DNA of 41,298 nt from Roseovarius sp. MMSF_3359 (GCF_030733385.1 NZ_JASHJC010000023.1:1-41298); one strand, 5' to 3'; shown: positions 8,138 to 16,524, counted from the stretch's first letter. Program-made: numbers and translations. Notes: generated by a model from the letters alone, not told the origin.

Positions 8138-9286
8138 GTGTCAAAATCAATTGTGATCTGTTGCGACGGTACGGGCAACGAGATCAAAGAGCATCAATCC
8201 AACGTCCTCAAGTTCTTTCGTATCTTGGCAAAGGACGAAAAACAGGTTGTCTATTACGACCCCGGTGTCGGCACGATCAGCGACAGCGGCGCCTGGTCGG
8301 TCTTCAAGACCAAGGCCAAGGGCGTGTTTGGCCTGCTGACCGGGTATGGCCTCGATCACAACATTCTCGAAGCCTACCGGTTCATCGTCAACAACTACGC
8401 CGAGGGCGACAAGATCTACCTGCTGGGGTTCAGCCGGGGGGCTTATACCATCCGCGTGCTGGCCGGTTTCATGAACCTTGTCGGCATCCTGCCCAAGGAA
8501 CAGGACAACCTCTGCGGCTATGCGCTCACGGCATATAAGCAGGCCAGCGAGAAGGACGATTTCAAGATCGCCTGGCGCTTTCACCGGGTGTTGCAGACGA
8601 CCTATGCGCCGATCCGGTTCATGGGGTGTTGGGACACGGTCGGGTCGGTTATCATCCCGCGCCGGGACCGGTTTTACATCCCCTCGCTCGAAACGCTGCC
8701 CTACACGATGACGAACCCATCGGTGCAGTGTTTTCGCCATGCCATGGCCATTGACGAGCGGCGGCGCATGTTCCGGCTGGTCCCGTGGAAGGAACCGCAG
8801 GAATACAAGCCCAACCCCTTCGCCAAAGAGGCCGAGATCACCGCGCAGGACATCAAGCAGGTCTGGTTCTCGGGCGTGCATTCCGACATTGGCGGCGGGT
8901 ATCCCGAGGCTGAAAGCGGCGCGGCCAAGATCGTGCTGCAATGGATGATGGACGAAGCCGCCGAACAAGGCTTGAGGTTTCGGCCCGAGCTGCCGGATCT
9001 TCTGGTCCTGGGCAAGAACCCCGATGACAGCAGCTTTGCCTATAGCGCGCCGGACCCGACGGCGGATTTGCACGATTCCATGAGTTGGGCATGGCGCATC
9101 CTCGAGTTTCTGCCGAAACGCGCGCGGCGGATCGAGTGGCCAGCGCGGAAAGCGTTCCTCGGTGCCTATCTGCCCCGGTCCGAGCCGCGCTTTGTCGATC
9201 CGCAGACCGAGATCCACCCCAGTGTGACCGAACGTTTCGTGGCCCGGGCGGATTACCGGCCCGAAAACCTGCCACCACGGGACTGA
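8138..9286 (+). CDS. DUF2235 alpha/beta hydrolase (Tle1-like fold)
   Basis: 382 residues. The N-terminus IVICCDGTGNE and the nucleophile elbow GFSRGAYTIR (Ser99) define the DUF2235 family, which includes type VI secretion phospholipase effectors of the Tle1 group; FMGCWDTVGSV and VWFSGVHSDIGGGYPE (the putative catalytic His with the following acidic site) are also typical. The GTG start has GAGAGGA about ten bases upstream. No type VI genes, PAAR/VgrG gene or immunity gene is adjacent and there is no signal peptide, so this is more likely a stand-alone cytoplasmic esterase than an effector. Confidence 0.82.
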   Translation: MSKSIVICCDGTGNEIKEHQSNVLKFFRILAKDEKQVVYYDPGVGTISDSGAWSVFKTKAKGVFGLLTGYGLDHNILEAYRFIVNNYAEGDKIYLLGFSRGAYTIRVLAGFMNLVGILPKEQDNLCGYALTAYKQASEKDDFKIAWRFHRVLQTTYAPIRFMGCWDTVGSVIIPRRDRFYIPSLETLPYTMTNPSVQCFRHAMAIDERRRMFRLVPWKEPQEYKPNPFAKEAEITAQDIKQVWFSGVHSDIGGGYPEAESGAAKIVLQWMMDEAAEQGLRFRPELPDLLVLGKNPDDSSFAYSAPDPTADLHDSMSWAWRILEFLPKRARRIEWPARKAFLGAYLPRSEPRFVDPQTEIHPSVTERFVARADYRPENLPPRD

Positions 9287-9405
9287 GGCGCGGCAGTTAT
9301 CCGGTGCAAAGACGCGCGCGCCGGTCCGATCTTTGGATATACCTTGTGATTGAACGGCCGGCGGCGTATGTCTGCCGCCACAAACCCCCTCATAGTGGCC
9401 AGTTG

Positions 9406-10344
9406 ATGAGCGAGAAACCCACCCCCTTTGCCAGTCGCGCGACCGACACGCTGATCGGACTTGCGATGTATGCGCCGATTGCGTTGGCACGGGTCTTTCC
9501 CTACCGGCTCCGTATCCCGCTCGTCGGGTGGCTCACATCGCGGCTCGTTGCGCCAATTGCGGGTTATGACAAGCGGGTGCGCGAAAACCTGGCCCATGTG
9601 CTGCCCGACCTGCCCGAGGCCGAGGTGCGTCGCCTGATGCGCGCGGTTCCGGACAATGCCGGGCGCAACATGATCGAGCTTTTTTCGCACCGTGAGTTTT
9701 CCGAACGGACCCGGCATTCGCGGGTTTTCGGCCCCGGCATGGACACGATCAAGAAGGCGCAGGCCGATGGCCGTCCGATCATCTTCGTGACCGGCCATTT
9801 CGGCAGTTTCAATGCCGCCCGTGTCGCCATGATCGAGCAGGGGTTCGAGATGGGCGTGTTCTACCGCTCCATGCACAACGCGTGGTTCAACAAACGCTAC
9901 ACGGCGGCCATGGGGGCGCTATCGCAGCCGATGTTCGAACAGGGTCGACGCGGCATGATGCAGATGGTCAAACATCTCCGCTCTGGTGGGGTTTTGGCCA
10001 TCCTGACCGACCTTAATGCTCATGACGGCGTGCCGCTGAAGTTCTTTGGCAAGCCCGCCATGTCGCCCTTGGCGACCGCCGAGCTTGCGTTGAAATTTGA
10101 CGCGCCGCTGGTGCCGACCTGGGGGATACGGGCGGAGAACGGTCTGGATTTTGATATTCTGGTGGAAGAGCCGGTGGCGCCCACGGATGCCGTGACCATG
10201 ACGCAAGAGGTCAACGACCGGCTTGAAGCGCAGGTGCGTGAGCGCATGGAGCAGTGGTTCTGGATCCACCGCCGCTGGAAGGATGGCACCGGTCCTTTGG
10301 CCGACCGTGGCGCGCAGCAGTTGAGCGAGCGTCAGAAGGGCTGA
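9406..10344 (+). CDS. LpxL/HtrB-like acyltransferase
   Basis: 312 residues of the lysophospholipid/lipid A late acyltransferase family, which transfers acyl chains on the inner face of the inner membrane. The N-terminal region (LIGLAMYAPIALARVFPYRL) is a probable membrane anchor. The catalytic block reads VTGHFGSFNAAR: His131 is present, but the acidic residue expected five positions later is Asn136. Further family marks are FYRSMHNAWFN, GVLAILTDLNAHDGVPLKFFGKPA and the C-terminal QWFWIHRRWK. The start codon at 9406 lies after a noncoding spacer. The gene follows the DUF2235 hydrolase by 120 bases. Confidence 0.85.
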   Translation: MSEKPTPFASRATDTLIGLAMYAPIALARVFPYRLRIPLVGWLTSRLVAPIAGYDKRVRENLAHVLPDLPEAEVRRLMRAVPDNAGRNMIELFSHREFSERTRHSRVFGPGMDTIKKAQADGRPIIFVTGHFGSFNAARVAMIEQGFEMGVFYRSMHNAWFNKRYTAAMGALSQPMFEQGRRGMMQMVKHLRSGGVLAILTDLNAHDGVPLKFFGKPAMSPLATAELALKFDAPLVPTWGIRAENGLDFDILVEEPVAPTDAVTMTQEVNDRLEAQVRERMEQWFWIHRRWKDGTGPLADRGAQQLSERQKG

Positions 10345-10356
10345 GGCTTTCGCCGG

Positions 10357-11052
10357 TCAGAGCGGTGGCCAGATGCCATATTCTCGATGCAAAAGCTCCG
10401 CGCAGGCGCGATTGGCCTGATCCCGAGTTCGGCCGGAAATCACCGCGTGTTGCAGCTCATGCGCATCATCGAACGCGAGCCGCATGCCGTCCCGCGCGGC
10501 ATCAGCCAGTTTGATCGCTATCCCGCGCCGTGCCAGGTGGCCCGAAAGCCAGATATCATCGACGGGCCACGCGGTCTCGGGCGGGGTCAGGTCGGGCGCT
10601 GCCAGCCAGTCGGGATCAACCAAGACGCCCGAAAAACCCTGCGCAATATCGACCTCACCCGTTCTGGCATGGGAACGTCGGCCCAGCCGGTCCACGGTGA
10701 ACCCTGATGCTGCCACGGCAACACCTCTTTCCCTTGAGCGGAGCAGTGCAGCGGCCCAACCGGGCGGCATCAGCCAGTCATCATCGCAGTAGATCAGCGG
10801 GCTGTCCGTGTCCGACAAGGCATGTGCCGCCGGAAGGATCTTTGTCGCCGGGCCATGATCGACGTCGGACCAGAGCAGGCGGACACCATCCGGTAACGCA
10901 GGGGCCTCGACCTTGCCGGGAAACCTCCGATAGGCACGGGGCAGACACAGGATGATTTCCGCGGGCGCCGGATCCTGGGCCAGAAGGCTGTGCAACACCG
11001 GACCAAGCCGGGGGAAACGCGGTGGAATGGAGGTGAGCGAGATGGCGTACAT
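10357..11052 (-). CDS. Putative glycosyltransferase (GT-A-like)
   Basis: 231 residues with a GT-A pattern: the N-terminal strand YAISLTSIPPRFPRLGPVLHSLLAQ, the acidic metal-binding motif YCDDDWLMPPGW (about 103-114) and FSGVLVDPDWL followed by PVDDIWLSGHLARRGIAI. Such proteins add a sugar to a polysaccharide or glycolipid; donor and acceptor are unknown. The start is uncertain: ATG at 11052 fits the first strand, while GTG at 11112 would add 20 residues. Directly upstream, on the same strand, is the PAPS synthetase fusion, but a terminator separates them. Confidence 0.65.
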   Translation of the reverse strand: MYAISLTSIPPRFPRLGPVLHSLLAQDPAPAEIILCLPRAYRRFPGKVEAPALPDGVRLLWSDVDHGPATKILPAAHALSDTDSPLIYCDDDWLMPPGWAAALLRSRERGVAVAASGFTVDRLGRRSHARTGEVDIAQGFSGVLVDPDWLAAPDLTPPETAWPVDDIWLSGHLARRGIAIKLADAARDGMRLAFDDAHELQHAVISGRTRDQANRACAELLHREYGIWPPL

Positions 11053-11112
11053 CCCTTGTCCATACAGCATCCAGCGCCGGATCGGGATGTTTCCTGAGTG
11101 GACCCTGCTCAC

Positions 11113-11143
11113 AAAAACGGGCCGCCCTGAAAAGGACGGCCCG
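11113..11143 (-). terminator. Rho-independent terminator of the PAPS synthetase gene
   Basis: Read on the minus strand, CGGGCCGTCCT-TTTC-AGGGCGGCCCG is an 11-base-pair stem (one G-U pair) followed by TTTTTG. It lies 27 bases past the stop of the sulfurylase fusion and before the glycosyltransferase gene. Confidence 0.85.
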
Positions 11144-11169
11144 CCTGCAGTTGGTTAAAGCGCCGGGGA

Positions 11170-13245
11170 CTAACCTGCGATCAGCCCCATCTGCTCCAGT
11201 TTCAGGATGACCTGATGGGCGCAGTTATCGACATCGACATTCTCGGTCTCGACGCTGAGTTCGGGGCTTTCCGGCACGTCATAAGGGTCTGAAATCCCTG
11301 TGAATTCCTTGATCTTTCCTTCGCGCGCCAGCTTGTAGAGGCCCTTGCGGTCGCGGCGTTCACATTCCTCGATCGACGTGGCCACGTGCACCTCGACGAA
11401 GGCACCAAAGGCTTCGATATCCTCGCGTACCGCCCGGCGGGTGGTGGCATAGGGGGCGATGGGCGCGCAGATGGCGATGCCGCCGTTCTTGGTGATCTCG
11501 CTGGCGACATAGCCAATGCGACGGATGTTGAGGTCGCGGTGCTCCTTGGAGAAGCCAAGCTCGGAGCTGAGGTTCTTCCGCACGATGTCGCCATCAAGCA
11601 GCGTGACCGGACGGCCGCCCATTTCCATCAGCTTGACCATCAGGGCGTTGGCGATCGTCGATTTCCCCGAGCCTGAGAAGCCGGTGAAGAAGACGGTAAA
11701 GCCTTGCTTGGACCGCGGCGGACGGGTGCGGCGCAACTCCTTGACCACTTCGGGGAAGCTGAACCATTCGGGGATCTCAAGACCCTCGGCCAGACGGCGG
11801 CGCAGCTCGGTGCCCGAGATGTTGAGGATCGTGACATTGTCCTTGTCGGCGATCTCGTCATTCGGCTCGTACTGGGCGCGTTCCTGCACATAGACCATGT
11901 GTTTGAAATCGACCATTTCGCAACCGATCTCGGACTGGTTCTCGCGATAGAGGTCCTGCGCGTCGTAGGGGCCATAGAAGTCCTCACCGGCGGAGTTCTT
12001 GCCGGGGCCGGCGTGGTCGCGACCGACGATGAAATGGGTGCAACCATGGTTGGCGCGGATCAGCCCGTGCCAGACCGCCTCGCGTGGACCTGCCATGCGC
12101 ATCGCCAGGTTCAGAAGGCTCATCGTGGTGGTCGAGCCGGGGTACTTGTCGAGCACCGCCTCGTAGCAGCGCACGCGGGTGAAGTGATCGACGTCGCCCG
12201 GTTTGGTCATACCCACGACCGGATGGATCAACAGGTTGGCCTGCGCTTCCTTGGCGGCGCGGAAGGTCAGTTCCTGATGCGCGCGGTGCAGCGGGTTGCG
12301 GGTCTGGAAGGCCACGACCTTGCGCCAGCCCAGTTTGCGGAAATAGGCGCGCAGCTCGTTCGGCGTGTCGCGGCGGCCGCGGAAATCGTAGTGCACGGGC
12401 TGCTGGATGCCGGTGACCGGCCCGCCGAGATAGACATTGCCCGCGGTGTTGTGCAGGTAGTTGACCGCCGGGTGGGCATCGTCATCAGCACCAAAGACCT
12501 TCTCGGCTTCATGCGCCTTGTTAGGGGTCCAGTTGTCGGTCACGGTCATCGTGGCAAGGATCACGCCTTCCTGATCGCGCAGGGCGATGTCTTGACCCTC
12601 TTCCAGACCTTCGGCGAATTTTTCCGAGACATCGAGGGTGATCGGCATCGGCCAGAGCGTGCCGTCAGCGAGGCGCATGTTGTCGACAACGCCGTTGTAA
12701 TCCTCTTCGCTGAGGAAGCCCTTGAGCGGGTTGAAGCCGCCATTCATCAGCAGTTCGAGGTCACAGATCTGCCGCGGGGTCAGATCCCAGCTTACCAGGT
12801 CGGCCGCTTCGACCTTCAGTTTCTGGGCGCTTTCGTAGGAAACATAAAGCTCGGGGATGGGGGTAAGATTGTTCTGCAAGAGACTGGTCCTGTGTTTGAG
12901 GGGGACAAGGTTACTGGCGGTGCCGGTCAGTTCGGCATGAAGCGCGTCATATTCTGCAAGTTTGCGCGCAAGGAATTGATCGGTGAGACGTACTTTTTCC
13001 GCGGCGCCCTTTGGCGTCAGGGCATAGGCAAAGCGTTGGCGGCGGTCGTCGCCCTTACGCTCGCTGATCTTGATGAACCCCGCGTCGGCCGCCGCGCGAA
13101 GTTGCGCGTTCAGGCCACCGAGAGATACCCCAAGCGCCGCCGCCGTCGCCCGCTGCGACGCATCCGGCGCCAGATCGAGCTGGCGCAGAAGGCGGAAGAG
13201 ATGATCGCTCTCCGGCAGGTTGGCTTTGGGGTCAATCGAATTCAT
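11170..13245 (-). CDS. Winged-helix DNA-binding domain fused to ATP sulfurylase-APS kinase
   Basis: 691 residues in three parts. Residues 1-107 form a MarR-like winged helix (ASQRATAAALGVSLGGLNAQLRAAADAGFIK; wing RKGDDRRQRFAYALTPKG) with a trailing helix KVRLTDQFLARKLAEYDALHAEL; this resembles the EPS-associated MarR family. Residues about 121-505 are ATP sulfurylase (sulfate + ATP to APS) with QTRNPLHRAH near 312 and GRDHAGPG. Residues about 515-691 are APS kinase with the P-loop GFSGSGKST near 520 and LLDGDIVRKNL, giving PAPS. PAPS synthetases usually begin near the motif LLQNNLTPIPELYVSYE, here at 122. No stop or frameshift separates the parts. A 16-bp palindrome lies 18 bases upstream of the start codon, suggesting the protein controls its own gene (inferred). 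PAPS feeds sulfation or sulfate reduction. Confidence 0.9.
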   Translation of the reverse strand: MNSIDPKANLPESDHLFRLLRQLDLAPDASQRATAAALGVSLGGLNAQLRAAADAGFIKISERKGDDRRQRFAYALTPKGAAEKVRLTDQFLARKLAEYDALHAELTGTASNLVPLKHRTSLLQNNLTPIPELYVSYESAQKLKVEAADLVSWDLTPRQICDLELLMNGGFNPLKGFLSEEDYNGVVDNMRLADGTLWPMPITLDVSEKFAEGLEEGQDIALRDQEGVILATMTVTDNWTPNKAHEAEKVFGADDDAHPAVNYLHNTAGNVYLGGPVTGIQQPVHYDFRGRRDTPNELRAYFRKLGWRKVVAFQTRNPLHRAHQELTFRAAKEAQANLLIHPVVGMTKPGDVDHFTRVRCYEAVLDKYPGSTTTMSLLNLAMRMAGPREAVWHGLIRANHGCTHFIVGRDHAGPGKNSAGEDFYGPYDAQDLYRENQSEIGCEMVDFKHMVYVQERAQYEPNDEIADKDNVTILNISGTELRRRLAEGLEIPEWFSFPEVVKELRRTRPPRSKQGFTVFFTGFSGSGKSTIANALMVKLMEMGGRPVTLLDGDIVRKNLSSELGFSKEHRDLNIRRIGYVASEITKNGGIAICAPIAPYATTRRAVREDIEAFGAFVEVHVATSIEECERRDRKGLYKLAREGKIKEFTGISDPYDVPESPELSVETENVDVDNCAHQVILKLEQMGLIAG

Positions 13246-14016
13246 TATACGCGACTCAAAGTATGTTCACGCGTGAACACATGTCACATCGCCGGGATTT
13301 CCGAAAGCCCAAATTTGAAGGGCAACAGAGTGTTTCAGAACTGTGGCCAGTGGGTCACGCTGCGATGATGTTAGTGTCTCTTGGAATAAGGTGCGGGCGG
13401 AGGAATTGACCTGACTGACGTCTGCGTTACTGCCGCAGAAAACGCGCGCACGTACGGCACGGGGAACTAGGCTGCGCAGCGGATTTGCCTTTTGCAGTCA
13501 CTCAATTGTATCAAGTTACCCAGCTTTCAACCCGCGCGTTCGCCGTGGTCAAACTTGGCAACCGAGCTGCTGGACACACCAGAATTCGGCGTATGCGAAG
13601 TGCCTTTGCGTCGGCGGATGCCAATGTCGACACCGCTCAATTTGCCCATCCAACCGGTCATCGGACATTCCCGCGGAGTACCGAGTCCAGACTAGCCCTT
13701 TGCCGCTATTTGCTAGATCGGTGGGCGACGTAGTCGAAAAAAAACGTTGCGTAGAATTGGTTTCGTGTCCTGCGCGTTTCTCGCCTGCATCAGGATGGTG
13801 ACGTACCTTGCGCTGGCACTTCTTGTTGATCGTTATCGGTAAAGTATCTCCACTGAGACCGGGCCTGGCCAGCAAGTTCCACATCCCCGGAAATGCCCGA
13901 TTAGGCCAATGCCAAGCAATGCTTAGAGAGATCATGTTTTAGGCGACCGAGGTTGCAAATTATGCTCATCACAAAACACACAAGCGCAGTTGGTCGTAAC
14001 ATTGAAGGATATGCAA
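13246..14016. other. Gene-poor region before the amine cluster
   Basis: About 770 bases. The first 35 hold the PAPS synthetase control region; the last 13 hold the ribosome site of the monooxygenase gene. Between them the open frames (13485-13733 plus, 13549-13935 minus) have no recognisable protein family, good ribosome site or conserved motif. Base composition is less GC-rich than the neighbouring genes. It may be a decayed gene or an integration scar; I see no inverted repeats or transposase motifs. Confidence 0.6.
13264..13279. promoter_or_regulatory. Perfect 16-bp palindrome, probable operator
   Basis: TGTTCACGCGTGAACA is a perfect palindrome, 18 bases upstream of the start codon of the winged-helix/PAPS synthetase gene. 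The size and symmetry suit a dimeric winged-helix protein, and the nearest candidate is the fused N-terminal domain itself. Confidence 0.6.
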
Positions 14017-15294
14017 ATGTCGATTGAGGAGACGGACACAGTGGTTGTTGGCGGTGGCCAAGCGGGCATTGCCCTGAGTGAGCACCTCACGAAACAAGGT
14101 GTTCCGCATATCGTTCTGGAGAAAGACCGCATCGCTGAAGCCTGGCGTTCGGGGCGGTGGGATTCGCTGGTCGCAAATGGCCCGGCCTGGCACGACCGGT
14201 TTCCAAATCTCGAGTTTGATGACTGCGACCCCGAGGAATTTGCGCCCAAAGAACGTGTTGCCCAATATCTTTGCGACTATGCAAAAAAGTTTGATGCTCC
14301 GATTAGGGCCGGCGTCGAAGTGCTCGAAGCAACCCGTGACGAAGGAACCGGCGATTTTACCGTCGCAACCAGTGCGGGAAACATTCGAGCGAGGCGTGTC
14401 GTGGCGGCGACCGGCGCTTTTCAGATCCCGTCTATACCACCAGTAGTGCCTGAGGTAGCTGGTCTGACCCAGATTCACTCGTTCAACTATCGCAATCCTG
14501 ACCAGTTGCCCGAAGGGGCAGTGTTGGTTGTTGGTGCAGGATCTTCCGGCGCGCAAATCGCGGAAGAATTGCGGCGCTCAGGCCGCCGCGTTTACTTGTC
14601 GGTTGGTCCGCATGAGCGCCCACCACGCGCCTATCGCAACAGGGATTTCGTCTGGTGGCTGGGCGTGCTTGGCCTTTGGGATGTGGCCGCACAGGAGCCA
14701 GGTACCGAACATGTGACCATTTCCGTGAGCGGGGCCTATGGCGGGCGCACGATGGATTTCCGTCGGCTGGCCGGAGATGGCGTCACGCTGGTTGGTCTGA
14801 CGCAGTCCTATGACGACGGAGTGTTGAGCTTCGCGGATGATTTGCAGACAAACATCGCCAATGGTGATGCGAGTTACCTGTCCATGCTGGACGCTGCAGA
14901 CGCCTATGCCGAACGTATGGGGCTGGTGCTCCCTGAAGAACCTGAAGCCCGTCACTTCTTGCCGGACCCTGATTGTCTGACCAACCCAGTTCGTCAGCTT
15001 GATCTGGCGAAAGAAGGTGTCACCTCGATCATCTGGGCCACCGGTTTCCGTCAGGATTTCAGCTGGATGAAGGTGGATGCGTTTGACGACCGCGGCGCCC
15101 CGATCCACCAGCGGGGCGTGTCAAAGGAACCAGGCGTCTATTTCCTGGGCTTACCTTGGCAATCCCGCCGTGGCTCAACCTTCATTTGGGGCGTCTGGCA
15201 TGACGCCAAGTACATCGCCGATCAGATTGCAATTCAGCGTTCTTATTCAAGTTACCGCGGCCCCGAAGAACAAAAGGTCGACGCCGCAGAATAA
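14017..15294 (+). CDS. Flavin-containing monooxygenase (FMO/CzcO-like)
   Basis: 425 residues with two dinucleotide-binding motifs: VVVGGGQAG (12-17) for FAD and VVGAGSSGAQIAEE (173-178) for NAD(P)H, plus the ATGF motif in IIWATGFRQDF. The N-terminal W-x-S-G-R-W-D-S-L block (AWRSGRWDSLVANGP) is typical of FMO-like proteins annotated CzcO. Such enzymes oxygenate N or S atoms or perform Baeyer-Villiger reactions. The start ATG at 14017 has AAGGA seven bases upstream; the ATG at 14011 is too close to that site. It is the first gene of the amine cluster; a role in oxidising an amine-derived intermediate is inferred. Cytoplasmic. Confidence 0.85.
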   Translation: MSIEETDTVVVGGGQAGIALSEHLTKQGVPHIVLEKDRIAEAWRSGRWDSLVANGPAWHDRFPNLEFDDCDPEEFAPKERVAQYLCDYAKKFDAPIRAGVEVLEATRDEGTGDFTVATSAGNIRARRVVAATGAFQIPSIPPVVPEVAGLTQIHSFNYRNPDQLPEGAVLVVGAGSSGAQIAEELRRSGRRVYLSVGPHERPPRAYRNRDFVWWLGVLGLWDVAAQEPGTEHVTISVSGAYGGRTMDFRRLAGDGVTLVGLTQSYDDGVLSFADDLQTNIANGDASYLSMLDAADAYAERMGLVLPEEPEARHFLPDPDCLTNPVRQLDLAKEGVTSIIWATGFRQDFSWMKVDAFDDRGAPIHQRGVSKEPGVYFLGLPWQSRRGSTFIWGVWHDAKYIADQIAIQRSYSSYRGPEEQKVDAAE

Positions 15295-15341
15295 TTTGAT
15301 CAGCCGCAAACTGCGGCATAGCGAACAGGAAAGATCACACG

Positions 15342-15758
15342 ATGGCTCATGCGCGCATTCGTAAGTTTAATACCAAAGAGACCTATCCCGAGCAAAACCT
15401 GGACAATGACCTTTGCCAGGCGGTGGTCACGCAGGGTGGAAAAACCGTTTATCTGCGGGGGCAGTGCCCGCAAAACCTGGATGATGCGGTCAACATCGAC
15501 AGCCACGATCCGGTCGAGCAGACCCACAAGGTGATGCAGAATATCAAGCAATTGATCGAAGAAGCCGGTGGTGGCATGGAGCACCTTGTCAAGGTCGTGG
15601 TCTACATTACCGATGTGCGCCACAGGGAGGCGGTGTATCGCACGATGGGTGAGTATATTAAGGGCGTCTACCCTTGCTCGACCGGCCTCGTGGTTCAGGC
15701 GTTGGCGCGCCCGGATTGGCTGGTTGAAATTGATGGTACCGCCGTTATTCCCGACTGA
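15342..15758 (+). CDS. RidA (YjgF/UK114) family protein
   Basis: 138 residues. Archetypal RidA trimers hydrolyse reactive enamines/imines. Family features: the strand KTVYLRGQCPQN, the helix THKVMQNIKQLIEEAGGGMEHLVKVVVYITD and the C-terminal strand LVEIDGTAVIPD. The catalytic arginine of E. coli RidA (Arg105, in PARSCVEVA) is replaced: the matching stretch is YPCSTGLVVQ. It therefore belongs with the Rid subfamilies lacking this arginine, which have no proven deaminase activity. It sits 47 bases after the monooxygenase gene in a catabolic cluster, a common setting for these subfamilies. Confidence 0.85.
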   Translation: MAHARIRKFNTKETYPEQNLDNDLCQAVVTQGGKTVYLRGQCPQNLDDAVNIDSHDPVEQTHKVMQNIKQLIEEAGGGMEHLVKVVVYITDVRHREAVYRTMGEYIKGVYPCSTGLVVQALARPDWLVEIDGTAVIPD

Positions 15759-15833
15759 TCTGTAACTCTTGACGTGCGGAAGAAACGGCGCGTGGCAAGG
15801 CAAATTGCCAACAAGTCTGGAGGGCTGTGAAAG

Positions 15834-16508
15834 ATGACTTTTTCGCTCGTGGCGCGGTGCGCTGAAACGGGGATGTTCGGTGTTGCAATCTCCTCTTCCT
15901 CGCCGGCGGTTGCGGCACGGTGTTCCTATGCGCGGGCTGGCGTGGGGGCTGTGGCGTCGCAGAATGTGACTGACCCCAGCCTGGGTCCAATGGCGCTGGA
16001 TCTGATGCAGAGCGGCCTGACAGCCGCCGAGGCCATAGACACTGTTCGGGAGCGCGGCAAGTTCATCGAATACCGGCAGGTTCTGGCCGTGGACAGCACC
16101 GGCACCACGGCGATTCATTCCGGGCCAAACTCGCTTGGCATCTGGACGCAAGCCCAAGGGCCAGACGTCGCCTCGGGCGGTAACCTTTTAGCCAATGACG
16201 GTGTGCCGCAGGCCATTGTTGACGGGTACCTCGCCTCCCCCGGGCATATCGGGGACCGTCTTATCGCTGCGATGCGCGCCGGTCTTGCCGCCGGTGGCGA
16301 AGCGGGCCCGGTACATTCGGCGGGGTTGATGATTGTCGACAAAGTGAGCTGGCCTGTGGCCGATCTGCGCTGCGACTGGACCGAGGAATGCCCGATCGAA
16401 AACATTGCCACGGCCTGGGACGTCTACAAACCTCAGTTGGACGCCTACGTCCAACGCGCATTGGACCCGAGCGCCGCACCGTCATACGGCGTGCCCGGCG
16501 ACGACTAA
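15834..16508 (+). CDS. DUF1028 family protein (Ntn-hydrolase-like)
   Basis: 224 residues. The signature is TFSLVARCAETGMFGVAISSSSPAVAARCSYARAGVGAVASQ, continuing with NVTDPSLGPMALDLMQSGLTAAEAID and PVHSAGLMIVDK. DUF1028 is predicted to have an N-terminal-nucleophile hydrolase-like fold and occurs with RidA proteins and amidases in catabolic clusters; a role in amide or imine hydrolysis is plausible but unproven. No signal peptide. It lies 16 bases upstream of the aldehyde dehydrogenase gene, so the two are co-transcribed. Confidence 0.85.
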   Translation: MTFSLVARCAETGMFGVAISSSSPAVAARCSYARAGVGAVASQNVTDPSLGPMALDLMQSGLTAAEAIDTVRERGKFIEYRQVLAVDSTGTTAIHSGPNSLGIWTQAQGPDVASGGNLLANDGVPQAIVDGYLASPGHIGDRLIAAMRAGLAAGGEAGPVHSAGLMIVDKVSWPVADLRCDWTEECPIENIATAWDVYKPQLDAYVQRALDPSAAPSYGVPGDD

Positions 16509-16524
16509 CTCAGGGAGATACAAA

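Noticed and set aside
8138..9286. DUF2235 protein as a type VI secretion effector
   Set aside because: No VgrG, PAAR, adaptor or immunity gene is adjacent, so only the fold is claimed.
8147..9490. 447-codon open frame on the minus strand
   Set aside because: Antisense shadow of the DUF2235 gene; composition and residues are not protein-like.
11704..13368. 554-codon open frame on the plus strand
   Set aside because: Antisense to the sulfurylase fusion; it arises from GC-rich codon use and has no family resemblance.
13485..13935. Open frames on both strands in the gap before the monooxygenase
   Set aside because: No ribosome site, no family and they overlap each other; left as gene-poor sequence.
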